Notes: a model not told the origin generated them from the letters alone. Numbered from the stretch's first letter, positions 34,799 through 43,116 are shown. The stretch: DNA of 64,000 bases from Streptomyces griseus subsp. griseus (GCF_000720255.1 NZ_JOJE01000006.1:248001-312000); one strand, 5' to 3'. Program-made: numbers and translations.

Positions 34799-35851
34799 TC
34801 AGTGGTCCTCGGACCGTGCCTGGGCCTGGGCCTCCAGGCGCTCCCGCTGCGGTACGACGGTGTATCGAGGGTCCTCGGCGGAGGCCACGCCGGCGTGGAA
34901 CACGCCGAACCGCAGGGCGGCCGAGCCGGTCAGCAGGGCCGCGCCCGCGCCCGTGGTGAGCAGCCGGGCCCGGCCGCTACGGCAGCCCGCGCGGCCCGCG
35001 TACGTCGCCAGTACGGCACCTCCCGCCGTGAGCACCTCCGCAGAACGCAGCAGCCGGTGCGGACCGCCCTGCTCGTAGGGCTCGGCCGCCAACCCCATGC
35101 GCCGCTTCATCAGCCGGAACGATCCCAGCTCCAGCGCGGCGCCGGCCGCCGCCAGGCGGCGCGCGGGCCCGGTGTCCCGGGCCGGGGCACAGGCCAGCGC
35201 GAGCCCGGCCGCGGCGGTGGCGCCCGAACCCGCGAAGACGAACGGCAACTCGCGATAGCCCTCGTGCCACGACGGCACCGCGGTGTCGGAGATCAGAACG
35301 GCGGTGTAGGTGGCGACCGCCGGGCCGAGCGCGGCGGCGCCCACCGTCGCGGCAGCACCGACAGCCCGGTGACGACCCGTGACGTCGGCGGCAGCGGCGG
35401 CCACCGCGAGCGGTGCGTAGCCCGCCAGCAGCCACGAACCCAGGCTCATCGGGGACGTGGGCTTGAAGACGCGCAGCATGTTGACGAACCGGGCGGGGCG
35501 GCCCAGATCATGGACGAGGGCGGCCAGCGAGAGGGACATGGCGCCCGCCGCTCCGAGCTTCGCCACCCGCGCCAGCCCGGGCCGACCCGTGACCTGGCCG
35601 CCGGCGGCCAGCAGGGACGAGGCCCCGGCGAGCCCCCCGAGGTAGAGGTAGCCCGCGATGTCGAGGGGCTTCCACGTCGGCCTGTTCAGGACCGGCTTGC
35701 CGTAGTACGACGAGAACTCGGCCTCGGGAACCATGGCCCGCTCGCCGTGTCCACGTCGCCGCCGACGGCGTCCGGTCGGCTCCCCGGTGACGGCGTCGCG
35801 TCCGGGGCGCGCGCCCTCCAGCCCGTCACGGGTGACGTCCGACCCGGTCAT
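34799..35851 (-). CDS. FdhC-like NrfD/PsrC-family membrane subunit of formate dehydrogenase
   Basis: Membrane quinone-reactive subunit of 350 aa. About 55 polar, arginine-rich residues precede EFSSYYGKPVLNRPTWKPLD and then eight or nine hydrophobic helices, with LVHDLGRPARFVNMLRVFKP and PMSLGSWLLAGYAP typical of NrfD proteins. It probably passes electrons from FdhB to menaquinone. The ATG at 35851 overlaps the fdhB stop by 4 bp and has AGGAGG 6 bp upstream; a 24-residue longer frame is rejected. It is separated from fdhA by 90 bp. E. coli FdnI is a different, cytochrome b type; this NrfD type is usual in actinobacteria. Confidence 0.9.
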   Translation of the reverse strand: MTGSDVTRDGLEGARPGRDAVTGEPTGRRRRRRGHGERAMVPEAEFSSYYGKPVLNRPTWKPLDIAGYLYLGGLAGASSLLAAGGQVTGRPGLARVAKLGAAGAMSLSLAALVHDLGRPARFVNMLRVFKPTSPMSLGSWLLAGYAPLAVAAAAADVTGRHRAVGAAATVGAAALGPAVATYTAVLISDTAVPSWHEGYRELPFVFAGSGATAAAGLALACAPARDTGPARRLAAAGAALELGSFRLMKRRMGLAAEPYEQGGPHRLLRSAEVLTAGGAVLATYAGRAGCRSGRARLLTTGAGAALLTGSAALRFGVFHAGVASAEDPRYTVVPQRERLEAQAQARSEDH

Positions 35852-36894
35852 CGCGCCCTCCTGACGAAACTGACGACGGCCATGGCGGCGAGCGACGCGG
35901 CGGCCGCCGCCGCATGCCGCCACATGGCGGGCAAATCACGGGTGGTGACGACCGGGTCGGGCGGCAGGCCGTACACCTCGGGCTGGTCCAGCAACAGGAA
36001 GAACGCGCCGTCGCCACCCACGCCGTCCTGAGGATCCTCGCCGTACAGGCGCGCGTCCGTGACACCGGCCGCCCGCAGCCGCTCCACTCGGGTCGCCGCC
36101 CGCTCCCTCAGCTCGTCCACGGGGCCGAACTGGATGGAGTCGGTGGGGCACGCCTTGGCACAGGCCGGTTCCATGCCGGTGCCGAGCCGGTCGTAGCACA
36201 GGGTGCATTTCCAGGCGCGTCCGTCGTCGGGGCGCTGGTCGATGACGCCGTACGGGCAGGCGGGCACGCAGTAGCCGCAGCCGTTGCAGATGTCCTCCTG
36301 GACCACGACCGTGCCGAACTCGGTGCGGAACAGGGACCCCGTCGGGCACACGTCGAGACAGGCCGCGTGCGTGCAGTGCTTGCACACGTCGGAGGACATC
36401 AGCCAGCGCAGTTCGGTGCGACCGTCGGGCGCCACGGGGGAGATCGCCCCGGTCGGCGCGCCCGCGGGCACGGAGCCGGGCTCGGGGACGGTGGCGCCCG
36501 GGCCGGGCGAGGAGGGTGAGGTGCCCAGGTCAGCGGCCGCCGCGAAGACGTCGACGTCCTCGTGGCCGATGCCGGGCTCCTGTCCGCCCAGCGGCTTGCG
36601 CTGCTCGATGAAGGCCACGTGCCGCCAGGTGTCGGCGCCGAGTCCCTGGGTGTTGTCGTAGGACATGCCGGTCAGTTCCAGGCCGTCCTCGGGGATCGCG
36701 TTCCACTCCTTGCAGGCGACCTCGCACGCCTTGCAGCCGATGCACACGGAGGTGTCGGTGAAGAAACCCATGCGGGGCCGGGCGTCGGTGTATCCGGCGG
36801 CGCCCGCCACGTCGGGCTGCGAGCCGAAGAGCAGATTGCCGCGGGCCGGGTCCACGCTCGTCCGGGCCGCTTGTGCTGCGGTGTCGTCCGTCAT
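35848..36894 (-). CDS. fdhB: FdhB-like iron-sulfur subunit of formate dehydrogenase
   Basis: Electron-transfer subunit of 348 aa with four 4Fe-4S clusters. Cysteine groups are CIGCKACEVACKEWN, CKHCTHAACLDVCP, CNGCGYCVPACPYG and CTLCYDRLGTGMEPACAKACP. A Gly/Pro-rich insert (TSPSSPGPGATVPEPGSVPA) lies between the first and second groups. The C terminus ends in a single membrane helix, AAAAAASLAAMAVVSFVRR, an anchor like that of FdnH. The ATG at 36894 has GAGGAGG 8 bp upstream. It is the first gene of the fdh operon; its promoter should lie in 36895-37005, just after the broken dehydrogenase gene. Confidence 0.93.
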   Translation of the reverse strand: MTDDTAAQAARTSVDPARGNLLFGSQPDVAGAAGYTDARPRMGFFTDTSVCIGCKACEVACKEWNAIPEDGLELTGMSYDNTQGLGADTWRHVAFIEQRKPLGGQEPGIGHEDVDVFAAAADLGTSPSSPGPGATVPEPGSVPAGAPTGAISPVAPDGRTELRWLMSSDVCKHCTHAACLDVCPTGSLFRTEFGTVVVQEDICNGCGYCVPACPYGVIDQRPDDGRAWKCTLCYDRLGTGMEPACAKACPTDSIQFGPVDELRERAATRVERLRAAGVTDARLYGEDPQDGVGGDGAFFLLLDQPEVYGLPPDPVVTTRDLPAMWRHAAAAAASLAAMAVVSFVRRAR

Positions 36895-37005
36895 GGCCCG
36901 CACCTCCTCGCCCACGACTTCCCGGCGGCTTTCCTCCACCTCCAGTAGACGTCGGCGGTCGGCGGCCCGCAGCCCCAGGCACGCCCGCTCCGTGTCCCTC
37001 GGTGT

Positions 37006-37623
37006 TCAGGCGTCGTACGTGTGGAAACCGCGGCCGCTCTTGCGGCCGAGCCGGCCCGCGGCGACCATGCGGCGCAGGAGGGCCGGGGGCGCGTACAGCG
37101 GCTCCTTGAACTCCTCGTACATCGACTCGGCCACGGCCTGCGCGGTGTCCAGGCCGATGAGGTCGAGCAGGCGCAAGGGCCCCATGGGGTGGGCGCATCC
37201 GAGTTCCATGCCCCGATCGATGTCGTCCGGCTGCGCGGAGCCCGACTCCACCATCCGTACCGCGCCGAGAAGGTAGGGCACCAGGAGGGCGTTGACGACG
37301 AAGCCGGAGCGGTCCGGCGCCTGGATAACCTGTTTGCCCAACTGCGCGGCCAGGCCGCGGGCGCGCCGCACGCTGTCGGCGCTGGTGACGAGAGCGGGAA
37401 TGAGCTCGACCAGCCGCTGCACGGGTACGGGGTTGAAGAAGTGCATGCCGATCACCCTCGCCGGCCGCTCGGTGGCTACGGCGAGATCGACCACGGGGAT
37501 CGATGAGGTGTTGGTGGCGAGGACCGCCGCAGGGTCTTCGACCGCCTTGTCCAGGGTGCGCAGGACATCGGCCTTGATGTCGCGGTTCTCGGCGACGGCC
37601 TCGATGACGAACTGGCGGTCGCC
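37006..37623 (-). pseudogene. 3-hydroxybutyryl-CoA dehydrogenase (FadB2-like), 5'-truncated
   Basis: The remaining 206 codons read GDRQFVIEAVAENRDIKADV, ATNTSSIPVVDLAVATERPA, VIGMHFFNPVPVQRLVELIP and so on to GRLGRKSGRGFHTYDA, the normal end of 3-hydroxyacyl-CoA dehydrogenases. The NAD-binding first 85 residues, with the GxGxxG loop, are missing. Upstream of 37623 the frame is non-conserved because it lies antisense to an acyl-CoA dehydrogenase fragment that begins within 2 bp. The gene has no start of its own and cannot make an active enzyme. Confidence 0.85.
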
Positions 37624-37624
37624 G

Positions 37625-38056
37625 GGGGCGGCCCGCCGCGCCCAGGACCTCGCACTGGAGCGGGCGGGGAGCCGGATGGCGTTCGGCTCGGCGCTGGGAG
37701 ACCTCGGCATGGTCCAGCAGCTGCTGGCCGACTCCGAGATCGACATCGAGGCGAGCCGCGCGCTGATCCTGCGCACGGCCTGGGAGCTGGACACCGGCTC
37801 CGCCGCCGCCGCGCAGCTCACCTCCGTCTCCAAGACCTTCGTGGCGGAGGCGGTGAACCGGGTGGTCGACCGGGCGGTGCAGATCTGCGGAGCCCTCGGC
37901 GTCTCGGCGGCCGACGCCCCGCTGGCCCGTCTGTTCCGGGAGGTACGGCCGTTCCGGATCTACGACGGCCCGTCGGAGACGCACCGGTTCGCCATAGCGC
38001 GCCGCGCGGTGCGGCCGTACCGACAGCCGCGCGCGGGTGCCGCCGACGGCTCATGA
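37625..38056 (+). pseudogene. Acyl-CoA dehydrogenase, C-terminal fragment
   Basis: The plus-strand frame (143 codons) reads GAARRAQDLALERAGSRMAF, then GDLGMVQQLLADSEIDIEAS, VDRAVQICGALGVSAADAPL, and FRIYDGPSETHRFAIARRAV before the stop. These are the C-terminal helical domain and the catalytic end of an acyl-CoA dehydrogenase. The first 230-250 residues are absent and no start codon or promoter is visible. It abuts the minus-strand FadB2 fragment head to head, so one deletion removed both 5' ends and the region between them. Confidence 0.85.
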
Positions 38057-38162
38057 CGCCCGTTGGCTCAGCCGAGCCGCTCACCGGCCTTGTCCCCGAG
38101 CGAATCGTCCCGTTAGCTTTCGGCGGACATCGGATGACAGCTCGAAGCGAGGCGGCGTACCA

Positions 38163-39203
38163 GTGACAGCTCGTGGCGGTGCGCAGCGGGATGCGCAGTA
38201 CGGTCTGCTGACCAGCATCGCCGGTGAGGCCGGGGTGTCACTGAGCACCGTGTCCAAGGTGGTGCACCGGCGCCCCGACGTCGGTGCCGCGACCCGCGCC
38301 CGGGTCGAGGAACTGCTGACGCGACACGGGTACGTCCGCCCGGGAGAACCGGACCCCGCGGCGCCGCGCCAGATCATCGCGGTGTTCCGCGACCTGACCG
38401 GGCCGTACACCCTGGAGGTCGTCCGCGGGATCGTGGACGCGGCGGACGACCTCGGCATCGACGTGGTGACCGGCACGACCGCCCATCGCCCCATCTCCCA
38501 GTGGCTGGAGGAGTGCGTGGCGATCGGCGCGGCCGGAGTGATCATCGTGATCTCGATGCTGGCCGAGGAGGACCAGCGCCGCATCGTCGAGCAGCGCCTC
38601 CCGGTGGTGCTGATCGACCCGCTCAGCCCGCCGAGCCACGACATCCCGAGCATCGGGGTCACGAACTGGAGCGGGGCGAGGGACGCCGTGCAGCACCTGC
38701 TGGGGCTCGGGCACACCCGGATCGCCATGCTGGCGGGCCGTTCGCACTCGCTGTCCGGCTCGGCCCGGCTGCACGGTTACCGGGCCGCGCTGGAAGAGGC
38801 CGGGATCCCCTACGACCCCGCGCTCGTGCGCTCGACCGACTTCGACTACGCCGAGTCCCTCGCCGCCACCCTGCACATCCTGCGCTCGGCCGACCCGCCC
38901 ACGGCGGTCTTCGCGGCCAGCGACGCCCAGGCGCTCGGTGTCCTGGAGGCCGCCCGTCAGGAGGGGCTCGCCGTCCCGGACGATCTCGCGGTGATGTCCT
39001 TCGACGACACCCATGTGGCGGCCATGGCCTGCCCGCCGCTGAGCGCGGTACGCCAGCCCTTCGAGGAGCTGGGCAACGAGGCGACCCGGGTACTGATGCG
39101 GCTCGCCGAGGGCAAGCCGCCGGCGTCCACGCGGATCGAGCTCGCCACGGAACTGGTGCTGCGCACGTCGACGTCCGCACGCCGACGGGTCCCTGCCCCG
39201 TAG
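38163..39203 (+). CDS. LacI-family regulator (paralogue 1)
   Basis: Regulator of 346 aa. The helix-turn-helix is AGEAGVSLSTVSKVVHRRPDV and the sensor domain contains DLTGPYTLEVVRGIVDAADD, IGVTNWSGARDAVQHLLGLG, MLAGRSHSLSGSARLHGYRA and SFDDTHVAAMACPPLSAVRQ. It is closely similar along its whole length to the LacI protein at 41815, so the two arose by duplication. The GTG start at 38163 sits after a weak GCGAGG. A CTTTCG half-site of the local operator lies about 45 bp upstream, at 38117-38122. It is convergent with the GH95 gene, 27 bp away. It probably responds to a sugar derived from the same glycan. Confidence 0.92.
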   Translation: MTARGGAQRDAQYGLLTSIAGEAGVSLSTVSKVVHRRPDVGAATRARVEELLTRHGYVRPGEPDPAAPRQIIAVFRDLTGPYTLEVVRGIVDAADDLGIDVVTGTTAHRPISQWLEECVAIGAAGVIIVISMLAEEDQRRIVEQRLPVVLIDPLSPPSHDIPSIGVTNWSGARDAVQHLLGLGHTRIAMLAGRSHSLSGSARLHGYRAALEEAGIPYDPALVRSTDFDYAESLAATLHILRSADPPTAVFAASDAQALGVLEAARQEGLAVPDDLAVMSFDDTHVAAMACPPLSAVRQPFEELGNEATRVLMRLAEGKPPASTRIELATELVLRTSTSARRRVPAP

Positions 39204-39230
39204 CGCCCGCGATGTTGCGCCCGCGTGGTG

Positions 39231-41588
39231 TCAGGCCAGCGGGACGATCACCGTGGTCGGGGAGTGGGGCGACAGACGCAGGGTCTGCCGCCGCTCCTTC
39301 GCTCCACGGCACACGAGGGCGACCTCCCGCTCGCGCGGGGCGGTGAGAACGACCCGGGCGAAGCCCTTCTCCACGTCCCAGCTCAGCTCCTCGACGCTCA
39401 CTCCCGCGCGCGTGCCGATGCCGCGCACACTGCCGCTCGCCCACTCCGCGGGCAGGGCGGGCAGAAGCTCCACGATCCCCGGCCGGGAGTCCATGAGCAT
39501 CTCCGTGAAGACGGCGGGCAGGCAGTGCGCGGCGTCCGCGTTGTAAATCTCCAGACCGGGATTGTGCGAGGTCATCAGCGAGCGGAAGACCATGTCACGG
39601 CCGAGGATCTTGAGGATGTTCGCCTTCGCCGTCCCGCCGTCCTTCAGACGTGCGGCGACCAGGGCGCGGTGCAGGCTGCCGTGCGCGGACATGTTCTCGT
39701 CGCCGCGCAGCAGCAGTGCCGCACGGGCTGCGGCGGCCAGGCCCGGGGTGTCGTCCGGGGTGATGTCGTGCAGGGGCCACACCGGGTGGAGATGGCTGAT
39801 GTGCCGGTGGTCGTCGGCGGTCTCCAGGCCCGGCCACGCCCACTCGGCGAGCGCCCCGCGACGGTCGACACGGTAGGGCGGCAACCGGTCGGCGAGGGCA
39901 CGCCAACGGCCGGCCGCCTCCTGTTCGACGCCGAGGTGCGCGCAGACGTCCGCGGCGGTGGTGAGCGCGTGCCGGGCCGCCGCCACGTCCATGGTCGCGT
40001 TCACTCCGGCGACGCCCGGCCCGCCACGCGGGCCGACCTCGGGGGAGTAGGAGGGGACCAGTACGACGTGGCCCTCGCTGTCCTCGCGGGTGAGGAAGTC
40101 CTCGAAGAACAGGGCGGCCTCGACGAGCCAGGGGGCGAGGGTGCCGGCGAGGAAGTCGTCGTCGCCGGTCGCCTGCCAGTACTCGTAGAGCGGGAACAGC
40201 AGCCAGTCCGCGCCCGCCAGCCACATCGTCCAGGGCCACTCGTCGTCGAGGTGGAACAGCAGGCCGTGTTCCCCGTCGGTCCGGCTGGGCGCGAGGATGC
40301 CGCGGGTGCCGTGGATCGTGCGGGCGTTGGTGCGCCAGTCGTCGATCTGCCCGCCGATGAGCGCGGCGTACGGGTGCACGAGTTCGGGCATGCCGGTGAG
40401 CACGGCCCCGGCCATCTGCAGATTGACGTTGGCGTCCGTGGTGTAGTCGCCGGACCAGGCAGCGCCCCAGGCCCCCAGCCAGAGCCCGGTCAGCCGCGGC
40501 GGGAGCACTCCACTGGAGCTGAGCAGGAGGTAGCGGCCGGAGTGGAACAGCGTCTCGACCAGGGCGGCGTCCAGCATTTTGGGGTCGGCGCGGGTGAGCA
40601 GCTCGCCCACCGGCAGCTGCCGGTCGCTGTCGGACGCGCCCAGGTCGAGTTCGGCCCGGCCGTAGAGCTCGCCGTGGACGGGAGCGTGGCGGGCGAGCAA
40701 CTCGTCGTAGTCCACGGGGAGTTCGAGCAGGGTCGTGCGCATCCCCTGGGTGTCCGCCGACGACGCCCGGTCCATCCGGGTCAGCAGCACCACGCGGGCC
40801 GCTCCCTCGACGCGGGCCGTGTCCCCCTCCACCCGGACCCGGCCGCCCGTGACGACGGCCCGGGTCACGCCGGCGAATTCCGCCGCACCGGGCCCGGGCG
40901 GGTACGCCCCGACCACGGCGAGGTGCGCTTCGCCCTCCCCGGTGGCCTCGGCGGACGTCGAGAAGGTGACTTCGGACGGGCGGCCGGGGAGATCGCCGGA
41001 GAGCCGGATCGACAGGTCGAGCCGTGGACCGGTGATCTCGACGACCGCGACGGCGTCGACGCGCGAGACGAACGCGCGCCGCCGCCGTTCGCGCCCCCCG
41101 TCGGACCAGGTGACCCGCACCTCACCGGTGGCGAAGTCCGTCACCCGGCGGTAACCCTCCACGGGGCCGCCCGGCTCCACGGGGCCGCCCGGCTCCACGG
41201 GGCCGCCCGGCTCCACGGGGCCGCCCGGCTCCACGGGGCCGCCCGGCTCCACGGGGCTGCCCGGCTCGCCGTGAGCGTCCAGGTGGAGCACGTGCCCCGG
41301 GTGGAACGGCTGGGTCCAGGCCAGCGCCCTGCCGTCGGAGAACTCGCGCTGCGCCCGCTCCCGGTCGCCGGCCAGGATCAGGTCGCGCACGTGCTCGAGA
41401 CGGTCGGCGACGGCCGGCGGCCGCATCCCGACGGATCCGTTGGGCAGCACGTACCGGTGGTGGTTGTGAACGATCCGCTCGTGGTGCGGGTGTCCGAACA
41501 CCATGAGTCCGTACTCGCCGTTGCCGGAGAGGAAGGCGTCCTCCCAACGGTCGGCGGGTTCTGTGTCGTGGACGCTGTGCACCGGCAT
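39231..41588 (-). CDS. GH95-type glycoside hydrolase (alpha-L-fucosidase/galactosidase family)
   Basis: Glycosidase of 785 aa without signal peptide, so probably cytoplasmic. The start is ATG 41588 after GGGAGG. The N-terminal beta domain opens PADRWEDAFLSGNGEYGLMV; the (alpha/alpha)6 barrel contains TTDANVNLQMAGAVL (Asn387, Asn389), SYSPEVG (Glu517) and NADAAHCLPAVFTEML (Asp685). By position these match the Asn pair, general acid Glu and Asp of characterised GH95 enzymes, but the usual QIDGN segment around the Asp is replaced, so specificity may differ from 1,2-fucosidase. Six 18-bp repeats add an EPGGPV-rich loop near residues 108-144. LacI-controlled, with the importer at 43117 as its likely sugar source. 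Confidence 0.85.
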   Translation of the reverse strand: MPVHSVHDTEPADRWEDAFLSGNGEYGLMVFGHPHHERIVHNHHRYVLPNGSVGMRPPAVADRLEHVRDLILAGDRERAQREFSDGRALAWTQPFHPGHVLHLDAHGEPGSPVEPGGPVEPGGPVEPGGPVEPGGPVEPGGPVEGYRRVTDFATGEVRVTWSDGGRERRRRAFVSRVDAVAVVEITGPRLDLSIRLSGDLPGRPSEVTFSTSAEATGEGEAHLAVVGAYPPGPGAAEFAGVTRAVVTGGRVRVEGDTARVEGAARVVLLTRMDRASSADTQGMRTTLLELPVDYDELLARHAPVHGELYGRAELDLGASDSDRQLPVGELLTRADPKMLDAALVETLFHSGRYLLLSSSGVLPPRLTGLWLGAWGAAWSGDYTTDANVNLQMAGAVLTGMPELVHPYAALIGGQIDDWRTNARTIHGTRGILAPSRTDGEHGLLFHLDDEWPWTMWLAGADWLLFPLYEYWQATGDDDFLAGTLAPWLVEAALFFEDFLTREDSEGHVVLVPSYSPEVGPRGGPGVAGVNATMDVAAARHALTTAADVCAHLGVEQEAAGRWRALADRLPPYRVDRRGALAEWAWPGLETADDHRHISHLHPVWPLHDITPDDTPGLAAAARAALLLRGDENMSAHGSLHRALVAARLKDGGTAKANILKILGRDMVFRSLMTSHNPGLEIYNADAAHCLPAVFTEMLMDSRPGIVELLPALPAEWASGSVRGIGTRAGVSVEELSWDVEKGFARVVLTAPREREVALVCRGAKERRQTLRLSPHSPTTVIVPLA
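41159..41266 (-). repeat. Six 18-bp tandem repeats inside the GH95 gene
   Basis: The unit CCACGGGGCCGCCCGGCT is repeated six times without interruption (five identical copies, the last with one C-to-T change). On the minus strand it encodes a Gly-Gly-Pro-Val-Glu-Pro hexapeptide repeat. As the unit is a multiple of three, copy-number change keeps the reading frame. Confidence 0.9.
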
Positions 41589-41663
41589 GTCCCGGCCTCC
41601 CGAAAGTGACGCGCCTGAGCGGCTCGAACAGGCTGCCGCGGAGCCTACAAGAGGTGGCCGCCC

Positions 41664-41682
41664 CTTTCGCGAAAGACTTTCG
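41664..41682. promoter_or_regulatory. LacI operator in the GH95/lacI divergent promoter region
   Basis: CTTTCGCGAAAG (41664-41675) is a perfect palindrome, and it overlaps CGAAAGACTTTCG (41670-41682), a 13-bp inverted repeat with one central base. The site lies 76-94 bp upstream of the GH95 start and 133 bp before the lacI start. The same core recurs at 42886-42898. A further half-site, ACTTTCGG, occurs near 41719. Confidence 0.7.
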
Positions 41683-41814
41683 AAGATCAAAAGTCGGCGC
41701 ATCTACGCAGGTAGAAGGACTTTCGGTCGTTTTTCCTCCGGATCGGTGATCCAACTGGCGTGTACCTTCACTGCGCGCACACTCACGGCGCGTGACGGGG
41801 AGGTCCAGGCCGAA

Positions 41815-42858
41815 GTGACGGGATCAGCAGGGTCGCGCCGGGACGGCCAGTACGGGCTGCTCACCGCGATAGCGGACGAGGCCGGTGTCTCGCTCGCGAC
41901 CGTTTCGAAAGTCGTCCACCGGCGAAGGGACGTGTCCGAGGCGACCCGGTCCCGGGTCGAGGCGCTGCTGACCGAACGCGGTTACGTCCGCGCCTGGGAC
42001 GGTGACGCGCGCCGGCCGCGGCAGATCCTGGCCGTGTTCCGGGACCTGGCCGGCCCCTACACCCTGGAAGTGGTCCGCGGCATCGTGGAGTCGGCGGCCG
42101 AGATGGGCGTCCACACGACCGTCGGCACGACGAGCCGGCGCTCGATCGCCCGGTGGCTGGAGGAGTCCGCCGCGCTGGGTGCCGCGGGTGTCGTGATCGT
42201 GATCTCCGCTCTGGCCGAGCAGGACCAGCGCCGCATCGTGGACCAGCGGCTGCCGGTCGTGCTCGTCGACCCCCTGAACGCGCCGTCCGCGGACATCCCG
42301 AGCGTGGGGGTGACGAACTGGCACGGCGCGACGACCGCCGTCCAGCACCTGCTCCAGCTCGGGCACCGGCGGATCGGCATGCTGGCCGGCCGGTCGCACT
42401 CCCTGGCCGGGTCGGCACGGCTGCACGGCTACCGGGCCGCTCTTGCCGAGGCCGCAATCCCGTACGACCCCGCGCTCGTCCGTTCGACGGACTTCGACTT
42501 CGGCGAGGGCCTGCGTGCCGCTCGCAGCGTCCTGGCCCTGAGCGAGCGGCCGACTGCCCTGTTCGCCGCGAGCGACGCCCAGGCCCTGGGCGCCCTGGAG
42601 GCGGCCCGGCAGCTCGGCATCCCCGTTCCGCGCGAGCTGTCGGTCATGTCGTTCGACGACACCCTGGTGGCCGGCATGGCCTCGCCGCCGCTGAGCGCCG
42701 TACGGCAGCCGTTCCACGAGCTGGGCCAGGAGGCCACACGTGTCCTGCTGCACCTGGCCGACGGCAGGCCTCCCGCTACGACGCGCAGGGAACTCGCGAC
42801 CGAACTGGTCGTGCGCGAGTCCACCGCTCCGCCGCACGAGGACAGCGGACGGGTCTGA
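41815..42858 (+). CDS. LacI-family regulator (paralogue 2)
   Basis: Regulator of 347 aa, near-duplicate of the protein at 38163: helix-turn-helix ADEAGVSLATVSKVVHRRRD, then GRSHSLAGSARLHGYRAALA and MSFDDTLVAGMASPPLSAVR. The GTG start at 41815 has GGGGAGG 12 bp upstream; a frame extension of about 100 residues upstream crosses the operator region and is rejected. It is divergent from the GH95 gene and faces the importer operon, with a CGAAAG-N-CTTTCG palindrome on each side of it, so it is the best candidate repressor of both. Keeping two close paralogues beside one locus suggests either different inducers or overlapping control. Confidence 0.93.
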   Translation: MTGSAGSRRDGQYGLLTAIADEAGVSLATVSKVVHRRRDVSEATRSRVEALLTERGYVRAWDGDARRPRQILAVFRDLAGPYTLEVVRGIVESAAEMGVHTTVGTTSRRSIARWLEESAALGAAGVVIVISALAEQDQRRIVDQRLPVVLVDPLNAPSADIPSVGVTNWHGATTAVQHLLQLGHRRIGMLAGRSHSLAGSARLHGYRAALAEAAIPYDPALVRSTDFDFGEGLRAARSVLALSERPTALFAASDAQALGALEAARQLGIPVPRELSVMSFDDTLVAGMASPPLSAVRQPFHELGQEATRVLLHLADGRPPATTRRELATELVVRESTAPPHEDSGRV

Positions 42859-42880
42859 CCTCGGCCTCCGCGGGCCCGAC

Positions 42881-42902
42881 GTTCGCGAAAGTCTTTCGGA
42901 AC
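42881..42902. promoter_or_regulatory. LacI operator upstream of the importer operon
   Basis: CGAAAGTCTTTCG (42886-42898) forms the core inverted repeat. The flanks extend it: GTTC at 42881-42884 pairs with GAAC at 42899-42902, making a 22-bp dyad. It starts 22 bp after the lacI stop and lies just upstream of a promoter-like sequence. A half-site, CGCGAAAG, follows at 42994-43001. Confidence 0.75.
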
Positions 42903-42918
42903 TGATTCCCCTCCGATA

Positions 42919-42948
42919 TTGCCGTGGCTGATTTCCGCCGCTTAGCGT
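42919..42948 (+). promoter_or_regulatory. Candidate promoter of the importer operon
   Basis: TTGCCG (42919-42924) and TAGCGT (42943-42948) are separated by 18 bp and resemble Streptomyces vegetative -35 and -10 boxes. The operator at 42881-42902 sits just upstream of the -35 box. The transcript would have a leader of about 160 nt. Confidence 0.35.
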
Positions 42949-43116
42949 GACCGACGCCAGCTCAACCGCAGGAGCGACGGTCCGCAAACCTTGCGCGAAA
43001 GCACCTGACGGGCATGGCCATCGACTCACATTCCTCAGCGCGGACAGGCCCGGGACGGCCTGTCCGCTGGGTGAGCACACCCATGAAGCGGATGTGCCGA
43101 CTCGAAAGGTTCAACG

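Noticed and set aside
31583..36031. A 1482-residue plus-strand frame opposite the formate dehydrogenase genes
   Set aside because: No family motifs, composition typical of antisense in high-GC DNA, and the opposite strand carries fdhA and fdhC.
41159..41266. CRISPR-like array
   Set aside because: The 18-bp units abut without spacers and lie in frame inside a glycosidase gene.
41908..41918. TTTCGAAAG inside lacI as another operator
   Set aside because: It encodes the conserved Val-Ser-Lys of the helix-turn-helix, so the palindrome is probably a codon effect.
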